Origin: Pseudomonas sp. WN033
GTDB taxonomy: Bacteria; Pseudomonadota; Gammaproteobacteria; Pseudomonadales; Pseudomonadaceae
Direction of reading: 5' to 3'
DNA: 64,000 nt
Assembly: GCA_002287035.1 (NCBI GenBank)
Contig: NSKG01000002.1
Span: 186,001-250,000 of the forward strand
Shown piece after piece: positions 8,245 through 15,564 of the stretch. Each line of letters opens with the position of its first letter. Position 1 is the first letter of the stretch. A program made the position numbers and the translations under genes. Under the pieces are notes generated by a model. That model was not told where the DNA came from. It saw only the letters and a program-made list of their open reading frames with translations, and did not search any database.

Positions 8245-9060
8245 ATGCCCGAGATGATCATCAATGGTTGTCGCCTGCACTATACCGATCAGGGCCAGGG
8301 GCCCGCAGTACTGCTGATACACGGCCTGGGCTCCAGCAGTCGAGATTGGGAATATCAGTTACCAGCCCTGCTGCCACACTTTCGAGTACTGACCCTGGAC
8401 ATGCGTGGCCACGGGCAAAGTGACAAACCACGACGAGGCTACTCGATCAAGGCCTTCGCCGAAGACTGTCTGAGCTTCATTGAGCAACTGGAGCTGAATA
8501 AACCACACCTGGTCGGCATTTCGATGGGTGGCATGATTGCCTTTCAACTGGCCACCGACCACCCGGAAGTCCCCGGCAGCCTGACCATCGTCAACAGTGC
8601 CCCGGAAGTCATTCCGAGGCGCCCCACCGAGTTCGCAGCGGCCGCCAAGCGCCTGTTTTTCGCCCACGTATTGCCCATTGGCACCGTCGCCCGCGGCCTG
8701 GCCCGGCTGTTGTTTCCCAAGGACGAACAGCAAGCCCTGCGTGAGAAGTTCGAGCAGCGCTGGCGGGAAAACGATCGGCGTGCCTACCTTGCCTCACTGC
8801 GCGCCATCGTCGGCTGGGGCGTGACCGAGCACCTGGACCGGATCGTCTGCCCGGTACTGGTAATCAGTGGCGACAAGGATTACACCCCGGTCGAACATAA
8901 GCGCAATTATGTCTGTCGGCTCGGCGATGCCCGGCTTGAGGTGATCAGCGACTCGCGGCATGCTACCCCGGTCGATCAACCCGAGTCGTTCAACCAGTTG
9001 CTACTGGATTTTCTGCTGCCACAAGCAGGCCATCACAGCATTCATCACAACAAAACCTGA
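8245..9060 (+). CDS. Alpha/beta-fold hydrolase
   Basis: A 271-residue cytoplasmic serine hydrolase. It shows the oxyanion segment LLIHGLGSSSRDW (about residues 23-35), the strand LDMRGHGQSDKP, the nucleophile elbow GISMGG with Ser93, a late acid in ISGDKDYTP and the catalytic histidine in DSRHATPVDQP. The lid region is mid-length. It begins 54 bases after the LysR stop and ends 12 bases before ppiA, so lysR-hydrolase-ppiA may be co-transcribed. Substrate is unknown; esterase or lactonase-like activity is the most that can be said. Confidence 0.88.
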   Translation: MPEMIINGCRLHYTDQGQGPAVLLIHGLGSSSRDWEYQLPALLPHFRVLTLDMRGHGQSDKPRRGYSIKAFAEDCLSFIEQLELNKPHLVGISMGGMIAFQLATDHPEVPGSLTIVNSAPEVIPRRPTEFAAAAKRLFFAHVLPIGTVARGLARLLFPKDEQQALREKFEQRWRENDRRAYLASLRAIVGWGVTEHLDRIVCPVLVISGDKDYTPVEHKRNYVCRLGDARLEVISDSRHATPVDQPESFNQLLLDFLLPQAGHHSIHHNKT

Positions 9061-9072
9061 CGGAGTTACACA

Positions 9073-9636
9073 ATGTTGAAACACCTGGCCGGGGCCTGTG
9101 CCCTCGCGTTTTTTGCCACTACTGCCCTGGCGGACAACCCGCGCGTCTTGCTGAATACCAGTCATGGTGATATTGAACTGGAGCTCAATGCCGAGGCCGC
9201 ACCAGTCACCGTTGAGAACTTTCTGCGCTATGCCGATGCTGGCCATTACGAAGGCCTGATCTTCCACCGGGTCATCCCCGGTTTCATGATCCAGGGCGGC
9301 GGCTTTACCCCGGACATGCGTCAACGCGAAGTCGGCACGCCGATCAAGAACGAAGCCGACAATGGCCTGCGCAATGATCGTTACACCATCGCCATGGCCC
9401 GCACCCAGGTGGTTGACAGCGCCACCAGTCAGTTCTTCATCAACCTGAGCAACAACGACTTCCTCAACCACGGCAGCCGCGACTTTGGCTACGCCGTGTT
9501 CGGCAAAGTCACCAGCGGCGAGCATGTGGTGGAAACCATCGGCAAGGTGCCGACCGGCAACCAGGGCATGCACCAGAACGTTCCGCGTAATCCAGTGACC
9601 ATTCTTAAGGTAACCCGGGTCGAAAGCGCCGAGTAG
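9073..9636 (+). CDS. ppiA: Periplasmic peptidyl-prolyl cis-trans isomerase A (cyclophilin)
   Basis: A cyclophilin that catalyses prolyl isomerisation during folding of exported proteins. The 187-residue protein has a signal peptide (cleavage after TTALA, residues 16-20) and the full cyclophilin core: EAAPVTVENFLRYAD, FHRVIPGFMIQGGG with the catalytic Arg, NGLRNDRYTIAMART, SQFFINLSNNDFLNH and YAVFGKVTSGEHVV. The start has GGAG seven bases upstream. It follows the hydrolase gene closely and is followed by an inverted-repeat element. Confidence 0.95.
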   Translation: MLKHLAGACALAFFATTALADNPRVLLNTSHGDIELELNAEAAPVTVENFLRYADAGHYEGLIFHRVIPGFMIQGGGFTPDMRQREVGTPIKNEADNGLRNDRYTIAMARTQVVDSATSQFFINLSNNDFLNHGSRDFGYAVFGKVTSGEHVVETIGKVPTGNQGMHQNVPRNPVTILKVTRVESAE

Positions 9637-9650
9637 TAGACCGCGAACCT

Positions 9651-9724
9651 GGATTGCCACGGGCCTTTGGCCCTCGCAATGACGAGGTATGGTCTTTGCG
9701 AGGGCCAAAGGCCCGTGGCAATCC
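9651..9724. repeat. GGATTGCC...GGCAATCC inverted-repeat element, copy 1
   Basis: A 74-base nearly perfect inverted repeat: GGATTGCCACGGGCC...CTCGCAA at the left pairs with TTGCGAG...GGCCCGTGGCAATCC at the right. The same half-sites recur at 13165-13277 and 13300-13412. It lies between convergent ppiA and the acyltransferase gene, so it could also act as a transcription barrier. It belongs to the broad class of intergenic repeats carrying GTCATTGCGAG-type ends. Confidence 0.85.
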
Positions 9725-9754
9725 AGGCGCAATCTCAGCACAACAACAATCCGG

Positions 9755-10873
9755 TCAATCTCGCCGATAGGGCAAAAACTCCCGAGCCTGTTGCTGATAG
9801 CGTTGCACGCCCACCTGCTCGCGCCGAAGAAAGTCCGCCACCGCCTCGTGCAACCCCGGCTGCAGGCGATGCCAAGACTGGGTCAGAACCGGCTCAAAAC
9901 CGCGAATCAGCTTGTGCTCACCCTGAGCACCAGCATCAAAGCGTGCTAATCCCTCAGCTATGCAGCGCTCCATTCCCTGATAGAAGCAGGTTTCGAAGTG
10001 CAGCCGGTCATACTCATCCAGGCAGCCCCAATAGCGCCCGTACAGCGTATCCTCGCCGACCAGAAACAACGCCCCGGCAACCTCGCGGCCCTGATGCAGA
10101 GCAAAGACCAGGCGCAGCGCCTGGGGCATGGCAGCCGACAGCTGCGTAAAGAACCGCTGATTCAGATAGGGGCTCTGACCTCGCTTGAGATAGGTCGCCG
10201 CATAGAACGGATAGAATAGCTCCCAGGCCTGCTGGTCAATCTCCTCAGCAGCCAACCAGCGAAAGCTGATACCTTGCTCGCTCACCGCCTGGCGCTCCTT
10301 GCGAAAGTTCTTGCGCTTGCGCGAGTTGCAGACGGCCAGGAAATCATCAAACTCGGCATAACCCTGATTGCGCCAGTGAAATTGACAGCCCAGCCGCTGC
10401 AGCCAACCCCGACTACGCAGCCAGACGTCCTCCTCACCGGAATTGAACAACAGGTGCAGGCTCGAGACCCGCTGCTGTTCAAGCTCGGCTTGCAGGTCAT
10501 CGAGAATCAGTGCCGCGCTGTCGATATCACGCGCCAGCAGGCGTGGCCCCTGAACCGGTGAGAACGGAATCGCCGCCAGGTACTTGGGATAGTAGCGCCG
10601 CCCTGCCCGTTCCCAGGCCTCGGCCCACTGCCAGTCGAACACATACTCGCCGTAGGAATGGCTCTTCTCGTACAGTGGTAGCAATGCTTGTAGCTGTCCC
10701 TGCCGCTCTACCACCCGATGTGCCGGCTGCCAGCCTGTGGCGGCAGTTGTCGCCCCACTGCGCTCCAGCGCGGCTAGAAAGGCATGCCGCAGGAATGGGT
10801 AACCAGCAGGGGCCAGTGCATCCCACTGGGCTTGGGGTAATTGATCGATGCTGTGCAGATTGAGAAGGTTCAT
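9755..10873 (-). CDS. GNAT-superfamily acyltransferase (DUF482/FemAB-like)
   Basis: A 372-residue protein of the COG3146/DUF482 family, related to GNAT/FemX-type peptidoglycan acyltransferases; biochemical role uncertain. It has N-terminal LPQAQWDALAPAGYPFLRHA, the segment YVFDWQWAEAWERAGRRYYP, then PKYLAAIPFSPVQGPRLL, and C-terminal KRKNFRKERQ, YLNQRFFTQL and GEDTLYGRYWGC, all characteristic of this family. It stands alone, convergent with ppiA. There is no clear Shine-Dalgarno sequence at the chosen ATG 10873. Confidence 0.82.
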   Translation of the reverse strand: MNLLNLHSIDQLPQAQWDALAPAGYPFLRHAFLAALERSGATTAATGWQPAHRVVERQGQLQALLPLYEKSHSYGEYVFDWQWAEAWERAGRRYYPKYLAAIPFSPVQGPRLLARDIDSAALILDDLQAELEQQRVSSLHLLFNSGEEDVWLRSRGWLQRLGCQFHWRNQGYAEFDDFLAVCNSRKRKNFRKERQAVSEQGISFRWLAAEEIDQQAWELFYPFYAATYLKRGQSPYLNQRFFTQLSAAMPQALRLVFALHQGREVAGALFLVGEDTLYGRYWGCLDEYDRLHFETCFYQGMERCIAEGLARFDAGAQGEHKLIRGFEPVLTQSWHRLQPGLHEAVADFLRREQVGVQRYQQQAREFLPYRRD

Positions 10874-10967
10874 GCGATGCCAGACTCAAAGACAACGCCT
10901 AGCATGCCGACTGATGCCCGCCCAGGCAAGACGGCCGCCCGAATCGACTCGGGCGACCTGACGCGGG

Positions 10968-11699
10968 TTATTGCTCAGCCCACTCCAAAAAGCTCTTGCG
11001 GCTTTCCGGGGTCAGCAGCAGCCAGAGTTGCTGTAACGTGGTCAGCGTCGCATCACTGTGCGGCAAGGCCGCTTGAGCGGGCTGTGCGACCGTGCTCCGG
11101 GGCGCGACCGCGGCAGACACCGGCATCATCACAGACGCGGCAGACTCAGCCGGAGCAGCATATCCCAGCGGTTCCACACTCTGATTGCGATCACGCGGCG
11201 CTGCATCCCCACTTGAGAAGAGCTGACCAATCACGCTGCTCGGTACAGAGCCCTCCTGGGCCTGAATCCGTTGCCCGGTACGCGGATTTTCGGCCCAGGC
11301 ATCAAAGCGTTTGCTCATTTCCCGGGCCTGATCCAGATTGGCTGGTTTTTGAAAGCCCAAACGCCAGGTTTCACCAGCCTGGCCATTAATGTTGAAGGTT
11401 GCTGCGCGAGAACGTACTACTTCATGGGTCATGCCGCCAATATCGAATACCCGGCGATAGTAGGCATCGATCTGATACTCACCTGGCAACAGGTGCACCT
11501 GCTGATCATCGCCGCGCACCAGATTATCCAGCGCTGCAACCTTCTGGCCGTTTATGCTCTGAATCTCCAGATCAGCCGGCACTTGCACCACCAGCACCTG
11601 ACTGGCGGATCGCTCTGGCCCTGAATAGAGCTTTACCGGCCCCTGCTGAGCACAACCGGCAAGCAAGCTGATCAGAACCACACAAAACAGATTACGCAT
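10968..11699 (-). CDS. Lipoprotein with DUF2057 (YccT-like) domain
   Basis: A 243-residue predicted lipoprotein: MRNLFCVVLISLLAGC gives a lipobox LLAGC with Cys16. The domain at about 30-130 (VPADLEIQSINGQKV, LLPGEYQIDAYYRRVFDIGG, THEVVRSRAATFNINGQAGE) matches the DUF2057/YccT pattern; its function is unknown. The C-terminal 90 residues are Ala/Pro/Ser-rich and of low complexity, ending in a helix (LQQLWLLLTPESRKSFLEWA). GAGGG lies seven bases before ATG 11699, which excludes a longer upstream reading. Confidence 0.8.
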   Translation of the reverse strand: MRNLFCVVLISLLAGCAQQGPVKLYSGPERSASQVLVVQVPADLEIQSINGQKVAALDNLVRGDDQQVHLLPGEYQIDAYYRRVFDIGGMTHEVVRSRAATFNINGQAGETWRLGFQKPANLDQAREMSKRFDAWAENPRTGQRIQAQEGSVPSSVIGQLFSSGDAAPRDRNQSVEPLGYAAPAESAASVMMPVSAAVAPRSTVAQPAQAALPHSDATLTTLQQLWLLLTPESRKSFLEWAEQ

Positions 11700-11810
11700 G
11701 GACATCCCTCGTTGCGAAAAGGCGCTATGGCCTGACTGGACAGATGTAGCCATCGCCATGTGACAGCCACAAGACAAGACTAAGGCAGCCTTATGACAGT
11801 TTCGTGATAG

Positions 11811-11843
11811 AAAAAGGCCAGGTTGTACAATGACAACCTGGCC
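11811..11843 (-). terminator. Terminator of the porin gene
   Basis: The 11-base perfect stem GGCCAGGTTGT/ACAACCTGGCC with a six-base loop is followed on the minus strand by TTTTT. It lies about 55 bases past the porin stop codon. Confidence 0.88.
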
Positions 11844-11897
11844 GTTGAAATTCGCCCAGCGATTCAAACCGAGCGAAGGAGCACTTTTAAGCTACGC

Positions 11898-12950
11898 TCA
11901 GAAGTCGTAACGCAGACCGGTGCTGAATGCCTTGGCGTTCTCGCCGTTGACACCAGCGCGAGTGGCGGTACGACCCTGACCCCAAGGAGTCAGGCCAACG
12001 TTGTCGTCGTTGGTAACCACGGCGTAGTTGGCGTAGACGCGCAGAGCGCTGTCCAGACGATGCTCGACGCCGATGGCGTACATGTTGCTCTTGGTGTCGT
12101 CCAGATCGGCGTCACGGGTCATCCACATGCCGCGAATGTAGGTCTTGGGAGCGACTTTGAAGTCAGCACCCAGGCCCCAGACATCGGCCGAGTTGCGGTC
12201 CTGAGTAACGCTGTCGCCAGCCTTGTAGTTAACGTCCTGATAGAAGCCGACCAGTTTGACCGCGTCAGTTACCTTGTAACCGGCAGCCAGACGCCAGGCA
12301 TTACGCTTGCCACGGGCGGCATCTTCGTTGTAACGCTCATAGGCCAGAGCTGCATCCAGCGGGCCTTCGGCATAGGTCAACGAGGTGCTGAAGGCGTTGT
12401 CCTTGTCCTTGTTGTTGGTGCCGTCATCGTTGCTAGTACCTTCGTGCACCGAGTAAGCGAAGTTGGCGGCCAGGCCGTTGAACTTCGGAGTCTGGTAATG
12501 CACGGTGTTGTCGGTACGCTCGTCGAAGCGGCCATCACCAACACGGGTCAGGTTGCGCATGTCACCGACCTGATCACCGAACAGGTTGGCCGGACCACGG
12601 GCGGCCTTGAACGGGGTATCGAAGCGACCCAGACGGATCATCCCCATATCACCACTCAGACCGACGAAAGTGTCACGAGTAGTGAAGGTGTCGTTGGTGC
12701 CGCTGTTGCTGATATTGACTTCCTGTTCAATCTGGAAGAACGCAGTCAACGAATCCAGTTCACGGCTGCCTTTAAAACCGATACGCGAGGAGTTGCTGGA
12801 GATGTTGGTTTCCGAGTAACGATCAACATCCAGATAATCTACAGACACATGGACCCGGCCATAGATGGAAACATCAGCCATGGCAGCGGCGGGGATGGCC
12901 GCAGCCAAGGTGGTCAAGGCGAATCCGGCAAAATGCTTACGCAGTGTCAT
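11898..12950 (-). CDS. Gram-negative general porin
   Basis: A 350-residue outer-membrane trimeric porin of the Porin_4 (beta-/gammaproteobacterial OmpC-like) type, forming a 16-strand diffusion channel. The signal peptide is MTLRKHFAGFALTTLAAAIP...AMA, the mature N-terminus is DVSIYGRVHVSVDYLDV, and the family segment SSRIGFKGSRELDSLTAFFQ follows. The chain ends in LRYDF with the terminal Phe needed for assembly. GAGGGAAG lies upstream of ATG 12950. It is monocistronic with its own terminator; substrate selectivity is not evident. Confidence 0.93.
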   Translation of the reverse strand: MTLRKHFAGFALTTLAAAIPAAAMADVSIYGRVHVSVDYLDVDRYSETNISSNSSRIGFKGSRELDSLTAFFQIEQEVNISNSGTNDTFTTRDTFVGLSGDMGMIRLGRFDTPFKAARGPANLFGDQVGDMRNLTRVGDGRFDERTDNTVHYQTPKFNGLAANFAYSVHEGTSNDDGTNNKDKDNAFSTSLTYAEGPLDAALAYERYNEDAARGKRNAWRLAAGYKVTDAVKLVGFYQDVNYKAGDSVTQDRNSADVWGLGADFKVAPKTYIRGMWMTRDADLDDTKSNMYAIGVEHRLDSALRVYANYAVVTNDDNVGLTPWGQGRTATRAGVNGENAKAFSTGLRYDF

Positions 12951-13164
12951 TGAGTCTTCCCTCAGTTATGTTTTGCGTTGACAGAAAAACAACACGTTGG
13001 CGCCAGCCCGACTGGCTGGCCCGGTGTTGGAGGGAATCTTCTCAGGGGGTTATTTCAGCTCAGTTGCATTGGAATGAAGATTTGATGACAACGGAACTTT
13101 TTGGAATAAGAGGTAAAACAAGGAGTTGGCGGACTCATGTCCCGCGCGGTTGCTGACAACGCAT

Positions 13165-13277
13165 GGATTGCCGCGTCAGCGGGTGGCCGCCCCCTGCTCC
13201 TCGCAATGACAGTGGCTGGGGCCATGGCGCGCTAATCGCACTTCGTCATTGCGAGGGCCGAAGGCCAGTGGCAATCC
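13165..13277. repeat. GGATTGCC...GGCAATCC inverted-repeat element, copy 2
   Basis: A 113-base unit bounded by GGATTGCC and GGCAATCC, with internal GCAATGAC and GTCATTGC half-sites around a central spacer (GTGGCTGGGGCCATGG). It is the first of two tandem copies with a period of about 135 bases. Confidence 0.85.
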
Positions 13278-13299
13278 AAGAGGGGTTGAGGTCACGCAT

Positions 13300-13412
13300 G
13301 GATTGCCGCGTCGGCGGATGGCCGCCCACTGCTCCTCGCAATGACGGTGGCTGGGGCCATGGTGCGTTAGTCGCACCTTGTCATTGCGAGGGCCGAAGGC
13401 CCGTGGCAATCC
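13300..13412. repeat. GGATTGCC...GGCAATCC inverted-repeat element, copy 3
   Basis: The second tandem copy, nearly identical to copy 2 over its 113 bases, including the central GTGGCTGGGGCCATGG spacer. It differs at scattered positions (for example GTCAGCGGG versus GTCGGCGGA), so the duplication is not brand new. Confidence 0.85.
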
Positions 13413-13448
13413 AAGCGGATTGCCGGCCAGGAGCCAGGGGTTAGGTGA

Positions 13449-14570
13449 TTAACGCTTGCGTACGATCACGCTGCCGATCGAGTAACCGGCACCGAACGAG
13501 CAGATCACCCCATGACTGCCACTTGGCAGATCATCCTGATGTTTGTGGAAGGCAATGATCGAGCCAGCCGAACTGGTATTGGCGTACTCATCAAGCACCA
13601 CTGGCGCTTCCTGAGCATCCGGATCGCGGCCCAGCAGCTTGCGAGCAATCAGCATGTTCATGTTGAGGTTGGCCTGGTGCAGCCAGAAGCGCTTGACGTC
13701 GGTCACCGGCAGGTTGTGCTCCTGCAAGTGATTGCCGATCAGCTCAGCCACCATCGGGCAGACATCCTTGAACACCTTGCGGCCCTGCTGCACGAACAGT
13801 TTGTCCGGCGCGCCTACGCCGCTTTCATCGCAGCGATTGAGAAAACCGAAGTTGTTGCGGATATTGTTGGAGAACTTGGTCAACAGCTTGGTGCCCAGAA
13901 TATCGAACTGGCGCAAAGACACGGCCTGGTCGGCACTCTCAACGATCACCGCGGTGCAGGCGTCACCAAAGATAAAGTGGCTGTCACGGTCACGGAAGTT
14001 CATGTGGCCGGTGCAAATTTCCGGGTTGACCATCAGTACCGCGCGGGCCTGGCCAAGCTGGACGCTGTTGGCCGCGGCCTGGATGCCGAAGGTTGCCGAG
14101 GAACAGGCCACGTTCATGTCAAACCCGAAGCCTTCGATCCCCAGCGCCTCCTGCACTTCAACGGCAATTGCCGGATAGGCACGTTGCAGGTTGGAGCAGG
14201 CAACGATCACGCCGTCGATATCGGCAGCGGTACGGCCAGCATTCTCCAACGCCTGAGTGGCTGCCTTGACGGCCATTTCGCAGAGCACCGACCATTCGTC
14301 ATTGCTGCGCTCAGGGATGCTCGGCACCATGCGGTTAATATCCAGAATGCCGTCCTTGTTGACCACAAAGCGGCTCTTGATACCCGAGGCCTTCTCGATG
14401 AAGTCGGTACTGGAGGACGCCAGGGCTTCCAGCTCACCCCTAGCGATGGCATCGGCATTGTCGCGGTTGAATTGCTCAACATAGGCATTGAAGCTTTCAA
14501 CCAGTTCTTCATTGCTGATGCTGTTGGGGGGCGTATACAAACCCGTTCCGCTGATCACGACTTTCTGCAC
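13449..14570 (-). CDS. Beta-ketoacyl-ACP synthase III homologue (FabH-like)
   Basis: A thiolase-fold condensing enzyme that would join an acyl-CoA to malonyl-ACP. The protein has 373 residues, longer than housekeeping FabH (about 320). The triad is complete: Cys156 in [10 protein letters not shown], His298 in FWLHQANLN and Asn331 in [10 protein letters not shown]. The start is taken as GTG 14570 ([15 protein letters not shown]), which has AGAGGA six bases upstream; a GTG seven codons earlier lacks a site. It resembles P. aeruginosa PA3286, reported to feed octanoyl-CoA from beta-oxidation into fatty acid synthesis. It is co-directional with the hydrolase gene 32 bases upstream. Confidence 0.88.
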   Translation of the reverse strand: MQKVVISGTGLYTPPNSISNEELVESFNAYVEQFNRDNADAIARGELEALASSSTDFIEKASGIKSRFVVNKDGILDINRMVPSIPERSNDEWSVLCEMAVKAATQALENAGRTAADIDGVIVACSNLQRAYPAIAVEVQEALGIEGFGFDMNVACSSATFGIQAAANSVQLGQARAVLMVNPEICTGHMNFRDRDSHFIFGDACTAVIVESADQAVSLRQFDILGTKLLTKFSNNIRNNFGFLNRCDESGVGAPDKLFVQQGRKVFKDVCPMVAELIGNHLQEHNLPVTDVKRFWLHQANLNMNMLIARKLLGRDPDAQEAPVVLDEYANTSSAGSIIAFHKHQDDLPSGSHGVICSFGAGYSIGSVIVRKR

Positions 14571-14602
14571 GGTCGGTCCTCTATCGTTCACTCAATACGT
14601 TA

Positions 14603-15532
14603 TCAATATCCCGGCGCACGCTGGCCAAGCCAGTCCAGCACCAGGGGAAAATGTTCCCGGGTCGCCTGCGGATGCGTCAGCAGGTCGTTGTGACCATAAT
14701 TACGAGAGCAGCCAAGGCCCTTCTTGAGCAGCACTACTTGCGCATCATGCTCACCCAACTCACGGGCAAAGGCTTTTACGTCATCCACATGCCCCAGGTA
14801 ATGATCGTTTTTGCCAGCCAGATACAACCCGGGAGGCCAGGCCAGCGTTTTCACTGCCAAAGCATAGTCGAAACCGTCCTCCAGATCACGCCATTGACCA
14901 CCATTCATCCAGGCGAGATTGGCGCGTAGCATGGCGCGCGACTCATCTGCCGAGCCAATACCCAGTGCCCGCGCAGGAATCAGCCCGTTGAACAGGCCGA
15001 TCAACGGCGCTATCCGGCACCAGAGCAGATCGATCATCAGGCGCTTGCGCCAATTGCGCTGGTGAACCACCCGCTTGCTGGCAAAATGCACCTGTCCGGC
15101 CAAGTGCTGCAGCCACTGAGGCTGACGAGCCAAGGCACTGGCCAGCCAAACCCCACCCCAGGAGTGGCTGACGGCGAACCAGGGCTGGTTCGGGTGGCGC
15201 TGCGCGATCAGTTCGAACAGCGCCGGCAGGTCCTCGGTGATCAGTTGATGCTGAGTGACCTGCAAACCACTGCTCAGAGGTGGTTCGCTTTCGCCGCGCC
15301 CGCGCAGGTCAGCCACATAAACCTCATAACCGGCATCGGCCAACCAAGGCCCCAACCCTTGCCCTGCACGCGACCAGAAAATCCGCCCATCTTCGACCAG
15401 GCCATGGACCATCAAGATCGCCGGCCCGCCCCGACCAGGAAAATGCCGCACATGTAGGCGGACCTGATCATCGACGCTGACCTGCAGAGCGTTACCCGGG
15501 GTTTCGAGCACAATGGTGTTCCTTGATGGCAT
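14603..15532 (-). CDS. Alpha/beta hydrolase beside the FabH-like gene
   Basis: A 309-residue serine hydrolase. The features are ILMVHGLVEDGRIFWS (oxyanion region, about residues 39-54), VADLRGRGESEPP, the nucleophile elbow VSHSWGG with Ser about 126, the acid region LAGKNDHYLGH and histidine in NYGHNDLL. It has no signal peptide and is probably cytoplasmic. It is the first gene of a two-gene unit with the FabH-like synthase, suggesting a thioesterase or lipase role in handling acyl chains; the substrate is an inference only. Confidence 0.85.
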   Translation of the reverse strand: MPSRNTIVLETPGNALQVSVDDQVRLHVRHFPGRGGPAILMVHGLVEDGRIFWSRAGQGLGPWLADAGYEVYVADLRGRGESEPPLSSGLQVTQHQLITEDLPALFELIAQRHPNQPWFAVSHSWGGVWLASALARQPQWLQHLAGQVHFASKRVVHQRNWRKRLMIDLLWCRIAPLIGLFNGLIPARALGIGSADESRAMLRANLAWMNGGQWRDLEDGFDYALAVKTLAWPPGLYLAGKNDHYLGHVDDVKAFARELGEHDAQVVLLKKGLGCSRNYGHNDLLTHPQATREHFPLVLDWLGQRAPGY

Positions 15533-15564
15533 TAGGGAATCACAGTGTAAACATCAATTCCCTA

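Larger units (their letters stand above)
12951..13448. other. 498-base gene-free region: porin upstream region plus repeats
   Basis: The first 200 bases (12951-13160) are the upstream region of the porin on the minus strand and hold no convincing ORF. I could not identify a definite promoter. The remainder is occupied by two tandem copies of the GGATTGCC element, plus a fragment of its left end near 13417. Confidence 0.7.

Noticed and set aside
9651..9724. Ordinary rho-independent terminator for ppiA
   Set aside because: The stem is long and lacks a T-tract on either strand, and the sequence recurs elsewhere as a repeat family, so it is listed as a repeat.
11700..11867. Longer N-terminus of the DUF2057 lipoprotein
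   Set aside because: The extension has no signal peptide logic and would bury the lipobox. GAGGG is correctly placed for the ATG at 11699.
13060..13162. Small ORF upstream of the porin
   Set aside because: The plus-strand open frame there has no ribosome-binding site and is Arg/Trp-rich shadow sequence running into the repeat array.
14571..14591. GTG start at 14591 for the FabH-like gene
   Set aside because: It adds seven residues without a ribosome-binding site, whereas GTG 14570 has AGAGGA at good spacing and the normal [10 protein letters not shown] beginning.
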